Positions 35,240-43,614 are shown, counted from the stretch's first letter. The stretch is 64,000 bases of DNA from VMDJ01 sp965659945 (GCA_965659945.1 CBFHYJ010000004.1:1-64000), one strand, 5' to 3'. Notes: generated from the letters alone by a model not told the origin. A program made the numbers and translations.

Positions 35240-35499
35240 TATTCAGTTTCACCAAACTCATCAGCAGACACCTGAATAATCTCATCTGCATGCGCGAGCT
35301 CCGGCGTTAACCCTTTTAGTAGCTCCGCCTCAGTGAAGGGGAGATATTTTGTTGAATGATCGATCGATTCGATGATGATCTTTCCATCCACAACTGAAAT
35401 ATCAATATTCGATTTAATGTCAAGCTTAGCATCGGCTAATAGCTGACTTGTTAGCCTTACAGCAGCACTGTTGCCCCATCGTTTAATTTGAGATTGCAT
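35239..35499 (-). CDS. mazE: MazE-type antitoxin
   Basis: AbrB-fold antitoxin of 86 residues: IKRWGNSAAVRLTSQLL is the typical DNA-binding N-terminus and the acidic C-terminus (ADEIIQVSADEFGETE) would wrap the toxin. The stop overlaps mazF ATG by one base. A 21-bp palindrome lies directly upstream. Confidence 0.92.
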   Translation of the reverse strand: MQSQIKRWGNSAAVRLTSQLLADAKLDIKSNIDISVVDGKIIIESIDHSTKYLPFTEAELLKGLTPELAHADEIIQVSADEFGETE

Positions 35500-35509
35500 A
35501 AAACCCTCC

Positions 35510-35530
35510 TGTATCTACATTGTAGATACA
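35510..35530. promoter_or_regulatory. Palindromic operator of mazEF
   Basis: TGTATCTACA-T-TGTAGATACA, a perfect palindrome with 10-bp arms starting 10 bp before the mazE ATG. Its place and symmetry fit autoregulation by the MazE-MazF complex. Confidence 0.75.
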
Positions 35531-35594
35531 TTTAAGGATTCTTCAAGTTACGATAATCGCAATTATCGAAACCCAGTTCGTTTCGTAAAAAGCG

Positions 35595-36248
35595 TTATTT
35601 GGCGAGCAAAGAATTGAGTTCAGCCGCCTGACTGATCACCGCCTTATCAGGTGTTGTCAGTGTATAGACCTCATCACCGCGCTTGTGCGTAACTGTCACT
35701 TCACCAGCCTTTGATAAATCAACAAGTGCATTAATAGGCATTGCAAGTTGTGATTTGTCAAGTAACCCACGGCGCTCAAATGTTACCTTGATATCGTCAA
35801 ACACCCTGTCGTTAAGCTTTACTGAAACTGAGTTATTGGTAACCGGTAGCAGCGTATTCAGTGTTAAAACAACTTCGCCTTTTAACGACTGACCCAGTAC
35901 AAAGCGATAAAAAACACAGTTAGCCGTCTTGCACTATGACTGCACAACCATGGCACCGTTTGATTCAGTAAGTTTTGACGAGAGCAATGCAGTGGCCAAC
36001 CGGTCTGCATTTTCGCTTGATGCCAAGCGAGTCTTTACATGTTTATTCCAAACAGAAGCATCAACAGCAGCAAAGCCATCCACTAAGACTTTAGCGCCGC
36101 CCATGTAGTCAAAGTCAGCCATCAGGCTCGAGCCATCAAATAACGGACGCTGATCAGCATAAACAGGGAGAGTCAGAGCTAAGAGCGCAATCCAAGCAAA
36201 GCGCTTGTGGGATGATGCAGACATAGGTACATATTCAGCAGATTTCAT
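35595..36248 (-). pseudogene. Exported-protein gene with one in-frame amber stop
   Basis: The two reading frames 36248-35934 and 35804-35595 are in the same frame (start points differ by exactly 148 codons), and translation between them is open and protein-like apart from one TAG at 35934-35936. Reading through gives about 217 residues. The N-terminus is a signal peptide (RFAWIALLALTLPVYA) from either ATG 36248 or 36224; the C-terminal part contains VFDDIKVTFERRGLLDK. The stop probably arose from CAG (Gln). No family is recognised. It may be a dead gene, a sequencing error, or two fragments. Confidence 0.75.
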
Positions 36249-36252
36249 ATCT

Positions 36253-36268
36253 ACTAATATATATTAGT
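36253..36268. promoter_or_regulatory. 16-bp palindrome upstream of the broken exported-protein gene
   Basis: ACTAATATATATTAGT, a perfect palindrome 5 bp before the possible start at 36248, followed by a tract of nine A. It could be an operator or part of the promoter. Confidence 0.4.
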
Positions 36269-36315
36269 TTTGCGCAAAAAAAAACTATTTTGCGGGCTTG
36301 GCACTTACAAATTGA

Positions 36316-37320
36316 CTAGCCGTAGTACTCAGTGAACCACTTCGCAAAATTTGCGATGCCGTCTTTTACCGAGGTATTTGGCTTGTAATCAAACTCTTTT
36401 ACCAAGTCAGTCACATCCGCGTAGGTGTCAGGCACATCACCGGGCTGGATCGGCAGGAACTCCTTCTTAGCCTCTTTCCCTAAGGCCTCTTCAAGTGCAC
36501 TTATGTAATCCATTAAGTTCACAGGATTGTTATTACCGATGTTGTACACGCGCCACGGTGCCGAGCTTGTTGCCGAGTCTGGTTTCTCGCTCGACCAGTC
36601 AGGATTAGGTGGTGCAGGACGATCAAGTATGCGGATCACACCCTCAATGATGTCATCAATGTAGGTGAAGTCTCGACGGTGGTTACCGTAGTTGAACACC
36701 TTGATGGTCTCGCCCTTGGTGATCGCTTGCGCAAACTTCTGCAGCGCCATATCTGGACGATCCCACGGACCATAGACGGTAAAGAAACGGAGGCCGGTTG
36801 TTGGCAGACCGTACAAATGGCTGTAGGTGTGCGCCATCAGCTCATTCGCTTTCTTAGTCGCTGCGTACAAGCTCAACGGATGATCCACGTTGTGATGCAC
36901 AGAGAACGGCATCTGCGTGTTCGCACCATACACACTCGATGAGCTCGCATAGACCAAGTGCTCTACCCCGTTATGACGACAACCTTCTAAGATGTGACCA
37001 AAGCCAACGAGGTTGCTATCAATATATGAGAGCGGATTCTCAAGCGAGTAACGCACACCCGCCTGTGCAGCTAGGTTCACCACGCCCTGTGGCTTATGCT
37101 CTTCGAATAAAGCCGCCATGCCAACACGATCAGCGAGATCCATGCGAACGTGAGTGTAGTTTGGGTTATCGATAAAGCGATTAAGTCGCGCTTCTTTCAA
37201 CGCAGGGTCGTAGTAATCGTTATGGTTATCGATACCGATAACCTGATCGCCACGATCCAACAAACGCATAGACAGAGTCGAACCGATAAAACCCGCCGCA
37301 CCGGTAACGAGAACTTTCAC
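36316..37320 (-). CDS. UDP-glucuronate 4-epimerase-type NAD-dependent epimerase
   Basis: Short-chain dehydrogenase/reductase acting on nucleotide sugars, 334 residues. It has the NAD site GAAGFIGS, the catalytic S(S)SVYG and YAATKKANE (YxxxK), and the RFFTVYGPWDRPDMA segment typical of UDP-glucuronate epimerases (CapI/WbpP-like). It supplies UDP-galacturonate or a related sugar for the surface polysaccharide. It lies 1 bp downstream of the Wzz-like gene in the same operon. Confidence 0.9.
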   Translation of the reverse strand: MKVLVTGAAGFIGSTLSMRLLDRGDQVIGIDNHNDYYDPALKEARLNRFIDNPNYTHVRMDLADRVGMAALFEEHKPQGVVNLAAQAGVRYSLENPLSYIDSNLVGFGHILEGCRHNGVEHLVYASSSSVYGANTQMPFSVHHNVDHPLSLYAATKKANELMAHTYSHLYGLPTTGLRFFTVYGPWDRPDMALQKFAQAITKGETIKVFNYGNHRRDFTYIDDIIEGVIRILDRPAPPNPDWSSEKPDSATSSAPWRVYNIGNNNPVNLMDYISALEEALGKEAKKEFLPIQPGDVPDTYADVTDLVKEFDYKPNTSVKDGIANFAKWFTEYYG

Positions 37321-37321
37321 C

Positions 37322-38587
37322 TTATGCCGCCGCTTGGCGCTTTTTGCGGGTCGAGTTCACCAGCGCGACCACGATACCCACGAGTCCACCAATCACTACC
37401 GACAGCGCCAAGATCAAAAGCTTCTTTGGCTTGATAGGCGAGCTACCGACGATTGCCTTTCCGTTCGCAAACTGGAACTGAAGGTTATCCGGGAAAGACT
37501 CAGCCTGAAGTTTGGCGAGCTCCGCACGAATGGACTGCAGGGTCTCGTTAAAAGATTCATCGCTCTTGCGCGATTTTAAGATCTCGATCTTATTGTTAGT
37601 TTTAAGTGCCTCAATCTGATCTTTAATTTTCTTGATCTCAGCATCAGGGACATAATCTTTAGGACGCGAACGTAGCTGATCAAGTTCTGCATTTAATAAT
37701 CTTGTACCACGCATATAAAGCGGGTCAGATTTATTGGAGCTAACCACTTCCACGACCTGATTGGCACCGAGACGCTCGTTCTTACGAACCAAGCGATCTA
37801 GCGCCACTGGCTCAACTAGTTTAAGTGACTTCGCTATAGCGATCGCCTCCTCGAGTGACTTCATACGATCTGACAAATCCTCAAAGTAAGACGCGGTTTT
37901 AATCTTTAGCTGCTCTTCTAGCTCACGTAACGCCAACTTATCAGCCTCTTCTAAACGCGTGATCTCATCGTTACGCTTAGCGAGAAGCTCAGCCTCAAGG
38001 GTCTGTTTTTGTTTTAGTAGTCGGGCTATACGGTCAGCCTTGAGCGAGTTATATTTTGAACTGGCGTCGTAAAGGAGCTGATTATCCGCGAGGAACAGCA
38101 CCTGGTTTAGCAGCCGCTCACCTACCAACGGATCACTCACTAGCAACAAGATCTCGTAAGGATAGATCGATGCCTGCTTCTTATCACCTAACTGATTAAC
38201 CTTAAATAAGCCTGAAATACCACGCAGCGCCGCCTCGGCAGAGTCTGGTTTCTTGTTACCAAAGAGCCCATCAAAGTAACCCTGGTTGTAGAGCGCCTCT
38301 AAAAACGCTGGCGACTCGATAAAACGAACGTACTTATCAACTGACACATTAAGAGAATCGCCAAAGCTCAATCCCGACAGGATCTGCGCAGCCTCAGACG
38401 CCTCGGGGTTCAGCTTGACGCTGACCTCGTAGGTCGGTTTAGCAAAGGACGCGTAGCCACCACCAAAGAGCGTGATAACAAGCGTTATCGCAACTATAAG
38501 AACTTTCTCTTTCCAGAGGGATTCGAACAGTTCAAATAAATCGATCTCATCATTTTGATAAGGCGCAGGCGAATTCACTGGTTCCAT
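37322..38587 (-). CDS. Wzz-like polysaccharide chain-length determinant
   Basis: Inner-membrane co-polymerase of 421 residues that sets polymer length. It has N- and C-terminal membrane segments (VLIVAITLVITLFGGGYASF near residue 31; LILALSVVIGGLVGIVVAL near the end) around a large periplasmic helical, coiled-coil domain (about 180-360). The proline-rich PIKPKK segment precedes the last helix, as in the family. It sits between the WbpM-like gene and the epimerase. Confidence 0.9.
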   Translation of the reverse strand: MEPVNSPAPYQNDEIDLFELFESLWKEKVLIVAITLVITLFGGGYASFAKPTYEVSVKLNPEASEAAQILSGLSFGDSLNVSVDKYVRFIESPAFLEALYNQGYFDGLFGNKKPDSAEAALRGISGLFKVNQLGDKKQASIYPYEILLLVSDPLVGERLLNQVLFLADNQLLYDASSKYNSLKADRIARLLKQKQTLEAELLAKRNDEITRLEEADKLALRELEEQLKIKTASYFEDLSDRMKSLEEAIAIAKSLKLVEPVALDRLVRKNERLGANQVVEVVSSNKSDPLYMRGTRLLNAELDQLRSRPKDYVPDAEIKKIKDQIEALKTNNKIEILKSRKSDESFNETLQSIRAELAKLQAESFPDNLQFQFANGKAIVGSSPIKPKKLLILALSVVIGGLVGIVVALVNSTRKKRQAAA

Positions 38588-38612
38588 CTAAAATTCTCAG
38601 TTGTGCTAAAAA

Positions 38613-40577
38613 TTAAAGCGGTAGTTTAACAACATTTGATGTTGGTGCGGCTGACTTTGCATCAGGTTTATAGCCGCTGACAGCACTCATCAGAAGCTTC
38701 TTAAGCTCGTCAACATTGGCCTCTTTCGCTGCCTTTTCAATATTCACAAATAGCGTCTCTAAAGCATCGGTTGGTAGCTTTTTCTCATTTGCCGCGAGAA
38801 TCTTTGGATGACTGGTTTCAAAGGATGCGTCATCAATCAACAATTCTTCGTATAGCTTTTCACCTGGTCGTAATCCGGTGAACTGAATCTCGATATCACC
38901 ATTTGGATTATCAGCTGATTTAACTTCAAGACCACTGAGGTGAATCATGGATTCAGCCATATCGGCAATACGAACCGGTTGACCCATATCTAGTAGGAAG
39001 ACTTCACCACCTTTAGCCATTGAACCGGCTTGAATAACCAATGATGTAGCTTCAGGAATGGTCATGAAGAAACGCGTGATATTGGGATGAGTCACCGTCA
39101 CAGGCCCACCCTGCTCTATTTGTTTTTTAAACAATGGCACAACTGAACCCGATGAACCCAAAACGTTACCAAAGCGCACCATCGAAAAGATCGTGTTATG
39201 GCCTTTACGCTCTGCTAGGTCTTGTAAAACCTGCTCAGCGATACGCTTAGTTGCACCCATAATATTAGTTGGTCGAACCGCTTTATCTGTCGAGATCAAA
39301 ATGAAACGCTCAACACCGGCATGCGTTGCTGCAATTGCTGCAGTACGCGTACCAACAGCGTTATTACAAACACCGGCAAAACCATTCGCTTCAACAAGAG
39401 GCACGTGCTTGTAAGCTGCCGCATGATAAACGGTATCAATGCGGTAATCGCGGAAGACACGACACATCTGCTCTTTGTTAGTTACAGAACCCAAGATTGG
39501 AATCAAGTCACAATGAGCACCAGACTCAACGATCTTATCGCTGAGTTCTTTTTCGATCGCATACAGCGCATATTCTGATTGCTCAAAAAGTACTAAACGT
39601 TGTGCGCCATTCTCAATACATTGACGGGATAACTCAGAACCAATTGAACCACCGGCACCTGTCACACAAACAGATTTATTGAGAATACATTTAGACATCA
39701 ATTGAGCATCAGGCACGACGACATCACGGCCCAACAAATCATCCAATTCAATCTCTTTCAGTTTCTCAATTTGCTCGCCCGAAATGATTTCAGACATAGA
39801 TGGGATCGACTGCACATGCACAGGAAATTGAGAAAGTAACTGCAAAACGGAACGACGCTGTTCTCGCGATGCATTGGGAATCGCCAAAAGAACCGCATCG
39901 ATATTGCTTGCCTCAATTAGATCTTTAAGTGCTTTTGTTGGGAAAACCTTTATGCCCGCCAAACTCGAACCCACAATCGATGCATCATCGTCGATGAAAC
40001 CTTTAACCCGGAATTCTTCACCCTGGTTCAACGAATGCACTAATTGTGAACCCGCAGAACCTGCACCATAGATAAGGACTTTTTGAATTGATTGATTACT
40101 AGTCGTTAGCCAATGGTAATAGCTGCGGACTAACAAGCGTGATCCACCTACGTAAAGCCATGCCGCCAACCCAAAAATCAAAGGGATTGATTCTGAGATG
40201 CCTGTGATCCCCACCAACTTAACTAATATGTAGTCAGCTATTATCAGTAACGCAACACCTGAAGCGACAGATGAGAGTAATCGCATACTCATGAAGCGAA
40301 CTACGGCACGATAAAGGCCAAGCTTAATAAAAATAGCAACACCCGCTATGGGAGTGAAAACGAAAAGCGCCCAAGCATCTGACAGATATTTTTCAGGCCA
40401 CCACTCAGAAAAGCGAAGCGCGAATGCAGACCAAAGTGCGACATTGAGCATAATCATGTCACTGAGGACCATGATCGATCGCTTAGCGTTACGCGGCAGC
40501 TTCAGAAACCAGGCATGCCACGTTTTATCTATTGATGAATGTTGCATCTTAAATAGGGGGCTCTTTTTAGTATTCAT
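38613..40577 (-). CDS. wbpM: WbpM/FlaA1-like nucleotide-sugar 4,6-dehydratase (membrane)
   Basis: Membrane-anchored UDP-GlcNAc 4,6-dehydratase of 654 residues that starts synthesis of deoxyamino sugars such as QuiNAc/FucNAc. Four membrane helices (about 38-175), a first Rossmann domain (KVLIYGAGSAGSQLV) and the catalytic domain with VTGAGGSIGSELSRQC, HAAAYKHVPL, STDKAVRPTNIMGATKR (altered SxxxK-type active site) and GLRPGEKLYEELL. In Pseudomonas the gene follows the initiating glycosyltransferase; here such a gene lies 21 kb away at 61.9 kb. Confidence 0.92.
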   Translation of the reverse strand: MNTKKSPLFKMQHSSIDKTWHAWFLKLPRNAKRSIMVLSDMIMLNVALWSAFALRFSEWWPEKYLSDAWALFVFTPIAGVAIFIKLGLYRAVVRFMSMRLLSSVASGVALLIIADYILVKLVGITGISESIPLIFGLAAWLYVGGSRLLVRSYYHWLTTSNQSIQKVLIYGAGSAGSQLVHSLNQGEEFRVKGFIDDDASIVGSSLAGIKVFPTKALKDLIEASNIDAVLLAIPNASREQRRSVLQLLSQFPVHVQSIPSMSEIISGEQIEKLKEIELDDLLGRDVVVPDAQLMSKCILNKSVCVTGAGGSIGSELSRQCIENGAQRLVLFEQSEYALYAIEKELSDKIVESGAHCDLIPILGSVTNKEQMCRVFRDYRIDTVYHAAAYKHVPLVEANGFAGVCNNAVGTRTAAIAATHAGVERFILISTDKAVRPTNIMGATKRIAEQVLQDLAERKGHNTIFSMVRFGNVLGSSGSVVPLFKKQIEQGGPVTVTHPNITRFFMTIPEATSLVIQAGSMAKGGEVFLLDMGQPVRIADMAESMIHLSGLEVKSADNPNGDIEIQFTGLRPGEKLYEELLIDDASFETSHPKILAANEKKLPTDALETLFVNIEKAAKEANVDELKKLLMSAVSGYKPDAKSAAPTSNVVKLPL

Positions 40578-40589
40578 AATTGTACTTTA

Positions 40590-40598
40590 CCCCCCCCC
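40590..40598. repeat. C9 homopolymer before wbpM start
   Basis: Nine consecutive C on the + strand (G on the coding strand), 13-21 bp upstream of the wbpM-like ATG, in the leader region. A tract of this length is prone to slippage. Confidence 0.8.
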
Positions 40599-40689
40599 GA
40601 AAACACATCATTTTATTTGAGTCCCAGGTAACGGCAGTTATCGGATCACATCAAATTAAGATCGAATTTTATCCAACACCATTTGGATA

Positions 40690-40757
40690 TACATTTGACA
40701 TATACATCTTTCCACCTAAAATGTATTTCCATCGACTATATACCAAGGAGCAGAGTT
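40690..40757 (+). promoter_or_regulatory. vapBC promoter/operator region
   Basis: AT-rich segment with two copies of ATATACAT 14 bp apart (near 40687 and 40702), a further TGTATTT, and an AAGGAG ribosome site before ATG at 40758. Likely the autoregulated promoter of vapBC. Confidence 0.5.
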
Positions 40758-40988
40758 ATGAATAAGGGTTCTGTTTTTAAAAGTAATACATCTCAGGCAG
40801 TACGCTTACCAAAGGCAATGGCCCTTCCTGATTCGGTAAAGCGGGTCGACATTATCCCGGTTGGAAATGGCCGCTTAATTGTGCCCGCTGGTGAAGGATG
40901 GGATAGCTGGTTTGACGGGCCAATGGTAACAAAAGACTGTCTAGCTGATCGAGAGCAACCAAATGATCAGGAGCGAGAGAGCCTCTGA
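40758..40988 (+). CDS. vapB: VapB-type antitoxin (SpoVT/AbrB fold)
   Basis: Antitoxin of 76 residues. GSVFKSNTSQAVRLPKAMALPDSVKRVDI is a typical VapB/MazE swapped-hairpin DNA-binding domain, and the acidic tail begins with SWFDGP. It overlaps vapC by one base (TGATG). ATG at 40758 was chosen over upstream in-frame codons because of its AAGGAG site. Confidence 0.93.
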   Translation: MNKGSVFKSNTSQAVRLPKAMALPDSVKRVDIIPVGNGRLIVPAGEGWDSWFDGPMVTKDCLADREQPNDQERESL

Positions 40989-41386
40989 TGATTAAGTACA
41001 TGCTAGATACCAATATCGTTATCTACACCATGAAAAATTTGCCTGAAAAAGTTCGGCAAACTTTCAAGTTACATACCGATCAAATGTGTATCTCAAGCGT
41101 GACATTGATGGAGTTAGTTTATGGGGCAGAAAAATCTGCTAAACCTGAAGAAAACTTGAGAGTGATTGAAGGTTTTATTGCTCGACTTGAAGTGATGGAT
41201 TTTGATCACATAGCTGCGTTTCATTCTGGACAGATACGTGCAGAATTATCACGCAGTGGAAAGCCTATAGGACCCTATGACAATCTAATTGCAGCACACG
41301 CTCGTTCCCGTGGCCTGATATTAGTAACCAATAACGAAAAAGAATTTAACCGAGTTCAGGGATTGCGGACAACTAATTGGGCTTAA
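40988..41386 (+). CDS. vapC: VapC-type PIN-domain toxin
   Basis: PIN-domain ribonuclease toxin of 132 residues, close to tRNA-fMet-cleaving VapCs. The acidic residues are in YMLDTNIVIYT (D), LMELVYGAEKS (E), GPYDNLIAAHARS (D) and LVTNNEKEF (N/E). Intact and coupled to vapB. Confidence 0.93.
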   Translation: MIKYMLDTNIVIYTMKNLPEKVRQTFKLHTDQMCISSVTLMELVYGAEKSAKPEENLRVIEGFIARLEVMDFDHIAAFHSGQIRAELSRSGKPIGPYDNLIAAHARSRGLILVTNNEKEFNRVQGLRTTNWA

Positions 41387-41388
41387 AG

Positions 41389-41505
41389 TTAAAACAAAAA
41401 AGGGTTGCAGGTATAAGATAACAAATCTCCAGCTAAACTCTTTAAATTTCCTCCACCATTTAACCACCATAGAATGACTTGAGTATCAAGTAACAAGCGC
41501 TTCAA
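41389..41505 (-). pseudogene. N-terminal stub of a PIN toxin paired with the Phd antitoxin
   Basis: Short frame of 38 codons beginning at TTG 41505: it reads KRLLLDTQVILWWLNGG and continues to TAA at 41389, two bases beyond the end of vapC. LLLDTQVILWW is the exact N-terminal motif of Phd-associated PIN toxins, including the first catalytic Asp. It overlaps the end of the Phd gene as such toxins do. The remaining 90 or so residues are gone, apparently replaced by the vapBC unit. Confidence 0.7.
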
Positions 41506-41734
41506 TCGATAAACCAAATAGGACAGCAATTTCTTTATTGGAAGCATCAAAATTATCGTGAATTTTGATTTTACCTTTGGCTAAACCTGGGACTCTTTTT
41601 GTAGTTTTTATCCTATGCGGTATTAGATCTAAGTATGGCTTTCCAGCTTTTTCTATAACAATGGTCTCACCATTCCAAGCCATTTCACCTAGCTTAGATA
41701 GTTGAGATTTTGCCTCGTTCATATTTACTTTCAT
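41486..41734 (-). CDS. Phd/YefM-family antitoxin without intact toxin
   Basis: Antitoxin of 82 residues: MKVNMNEAKSQLSKLGEMAW is the Phd DNA-binding domain, GETIVIEKAGKPYLDLIP the core, and the C-terminal LAKGKIKIHDNFDASNKEI the toxin-neutralising part. Its partner PIN toxin survives only as a 38-codon stub overlapping its 3' end, so the antitoxin is effectively orphaned. Confidence 0.85.
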   Translation of the reverse strand: MKVNMNEAKSQLSKLGEMAWNGETIVIEKAGKPYLDLIPHRIKTTKRVPGLAKGKIKIHDNFDASNKEIAVLFGLSIEALVT

Positions 41735-41755
41735 AGAAGATTCATCATGGTTAGT

Positions 41756-41773
41756 TTAGCTAAAATTAGCTAA
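41756..41773. promoter_or_regulatory. Operator of the Phd gene: two TTAGCTAA palindromes
   Basis: Two copies of the 8-bp palindrome TTAGCTAA exactly 10 bp apart (one helical turn), 22 bp before the Phd ATG. This arrangement fits cooperative binding of Phd dimers. Confidence 0.65.
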
Positions 41774-42038
41774 TTCAGATCTAAGGGTCAATTGCATAAC
41801 AAGCAAACGCATACATCAGATCTAACCACAATGAAGAGCCCTCATGGTCATCCGACCTTAAAGCGCTTAATTGTTGACGACTCGGTTACACCTCCACCAC
41901 CAGCCCCCCCTTTCTTACGCTCGCCGATAGAATGGGCTTTAGCCATTTCTGCTACTGCCGTATCAACATCAGCGGATATGGTCGTGCAGCTACTTGTAAA
42001 CACGAGATAAGAGCGGGTTTACTTCAGTTGATAGCTCG
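41774..42038. other. Gap without a convincing gene
   Basis: Spacer between the Phd operator and the ParD-like gene. A minus-strand frame of 51 codons from GTG 42003 to 41848 has a plausible protein look (EMAKAHSIGERKKGGAGGGG) but no recognised family, and a plus-strand frame overlaps it. I do not call either a gene. Confidence 0.5.
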
Positions 42039-42269
42039 TCACTGACGGTTTGTGGGTATGAAAGGCGTTGCCATCTCGCGAGGTTCAGCCAGCGCGACCA
42101 ACACCTCGGCTATAAAACTAACAGGCAGATCGGGATTATCCAGTGCGGCACGACCAACCTTGGCCCAGTACTCGACCTGACCAGAAATGGTCCGGTGCTC
42201 GGCGATAGCCTCGATGCGAGCCTGATCATAAAGCGTCTGATCAATTCGAATAGATGTAGATGTCGTCAT
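42039..42269 (-). CDS. ParD-like antitoxin, no toxin gene beside it
   Basis: Protein of 76 residues with a ribbon-helix-helix start (STSIRIDQTLYDQARIEAIAEHRTISGQVEYWAKVGRAALDNPDLP), matching the ParD-like family that recognises itself by SGQVEYW. No ParE-type toxin frame is found on either side; downstream lies the gap before the Phd gene. Either orphan antitoxin or free-standing regulator. Confidence 0.75.
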   Translation of the reverse strand: MTTSTSIRIDQTLYDQARIEAIAEHRTISGQVEYWAKVGRAALDNPDLPVSFIAEVLVALAEPREMATPFIPTNRQ

Positions 42270-42404
42270 GGCATAACCTATATCGCGTTAACTAAAATCA
42301 TGATGGCCACCGGATTTGGCACTCTAAAAATAAAGAGTACGTAACTTAGCCAAGAAATAAAGATTTTGCATCGAGCATCTATACATCTAGAAGATTTCAC
42401 GCTC

Positions 42405-42587
42405 TTAAGGATAGGCATCATCACGCCGATCAGCCATAAAGTCGCTAGATAAATCTGCAAGCAAATCGAAAGCCTTTCCTAGATTTCTTAGTCTAGGCTT
42501 CAGAATCACTCCATCACCCCGCTTGAATATCTCGACTTCTGTCCCTTCAAATCCAAATTCATTGGGAATGAGCACAGCCTCCAAAAG
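42405..42587 (-). pseudogene. C-terminal fragment of a VapB antitoxin
   Basis: Minus-strand frame reading AVLIPNEFGFEGTEVEIF, then RGDGVILKP and ending DLSSDFMADRRDDAYP. This is the second half of a VapB/AbrB antitoxin (strand after SQA, EGTEV turn, and the acidic DFMADRRD toxin-binding tail). The first about 15 residues, including the start, are missing: a TAA lies in frame just upstream, next to the end of the GNAT gene. No VapC follows. Confidence 0.65.
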
Positions 42588-43079
42588 TTATGGCACTTGA
42601 TTAAGCCTCAACATGAGTACTAATGGATCAGCCGGCGAGGCCTGAAACCCATAGTACTCATAAAAACGCTTCGCAGGATCGTTCAGAGCATGTACAAGCA
42701 ATGCTCTAACGCCCGTGTTCTGAGCGACATTTATTGCTCGGTTTACAGCATCCTGCAGTAGAGAGCCACCAAGCTTGATGCCTTGAGCACGACGATCCAC
42801 TGCAAGCCTACCCAAAACCATAACGGGAACCGGATCAGGCATATTTCTTCTGATGTTTCCTGTCGCAAGTTGATGTGAAACAGCGCCAGCAGCCATTGCG
42901 TAATATCCCCATACACGATGGTCTCGATCCGCCACGACAAACGTGCGACTTGCTCCACTCACCTGATTGATCAAAGCTCGACGCTTTAACCAATCATCGA
43001 GCACAAGCTCGCCACAGGAAAAATCTATACAGTTGTGATCTGATGCAAGTGGCTGCGGAGCGACAAGATCAAGGCTCAC
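42588..43079 (-). CDS. tacT: GNAT acetyltransferase toxin (TacT/AtaT-like)
   Basis: Probable toxin that acetylates aminoacyl-tRNA, 163 residues. It has the GNAT fold with VLGRLAVDRRAQGIKLGGSLLQDA (acetyl-CoA-binding loop, RxxGxG type) and RFYEYYGFQASPADPLVLMLRL at the end, as in TacT. The DUF1778 antitoxin gene overlaps its start (ATGA), the standard order for this class. Confidence 0.9.
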   Translation of the reverse strand: MSLDLVAPQPLASDHNCIDFSCGELVLDDWLKRRALINQVSGASRTFVVADRDHRVWGYYAMAAGAVSHQLATGNIRRNMPDPVPVMVLGRLAVDRRAQGIKLGGSLLQDAVNRAINVAQNTGVRALLVHALNDPAKRFYEYYGFQASPADPLVLMLRLNQVP

Positions 43080-43342
43080 GCTTTCTTCCAGATAGGCTCC
43101 ACTTCTAATAGACGCTTCAAGCCATCATTTGGCTTGGGAGGCTCATCCAGCAAGTCAGTAAATTGTTGGAACTTTTCGGCATCTAGGGAAAAGTGTACCT
43201 GATTCAGTAAAACTGACTGGGCCCGCTCGCAGGCAGCTTCGAGCATAAAGTCAGACCGATTTTTACCTAACATGCTGGCGGCATGATCTATAAGATCGCG
43301 CTGCTCAGGTAGAGCGCGTAAATTTATGGCAGCAGCACGCAT
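43076..43342 (-). CDS. tacA: DUF1778 antitoxin (TacA-like)
   Basis: Ribbon-helix-helix antitoxin of 88 residues: INLRALPEQRDLIDHAASMLGKNRSDFMLEAACERAQSVLL is the diagnostic DUF1778 segment, and the C-terminal FQQFTDLLDEPPKPNDGLKRLL wraps the GNAT toxin. Overlaps tacT by 4 bp. Confidence 0.92.
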   Translation of the reverse strand: MRAAAINLRALPEQRDLIDHAASMLGKNRSDFMLEAACERAQSVLLNQVHFSLDAEKFQQFTDLLDEPPKPNDGLKRLLEVEPIWKKA

Positions 43343-43452
43343 AAGAAACCCCTTATGTAATACATTAGATATACAAATTGTAGTTTTTACGTGTATCTAT
43401 TGTCAACACAAAAGCACCTATCTGCCATAACTTATAATTTAATAAGTCCAGA

Positions 43453-43614
43453 CTACGAGGGAATAATCAGGCTACGCCGCCTGAAGCGCTCAATTGAACC
43501 AAAATCAATCTTCTGCCTCGCCTCTTCAAGATCATAGTCACCCTGCAACCCGAGCCAGAACTTCTCGGAATTGCCAAAAAATCGGCTTAGCATTACAGCG
43601 GTATCCGCACTAAC
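43453..43614 (-). pseudogene. C-terminal fragment of a HigA-type antitoxin
   Basis: Minus-strand frame reading VSADTAVMLSRFFGNSEKFW, then LGLQGDYDLEEARQK and a stop at 43453. This is the second half of a HigA/VapI XRE antitoxin (the SADTA.RL...FG.S..FWL.LQ..YDL hallmark). The N-terminal helix-turn-helix half is absent; the fragment joins directly to the 3' end of the HipA-linked gene at 43610, so the junction marks a deletion or insertion. Confidence 0.75.

Noticed and set aside
41792..42010. + strand reading frame of 72 codons
   Set aside because: Low-complexity proline run, no ribosome site, no family; a minus-strand frame over the same bases is equally likely, so neither is called.
42278..42460. 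Minus-strand hydrophobic frame of 60 codons
   Set aside because: Overlaps the VapB fragment in another frame and has no start signal or recognisable family.
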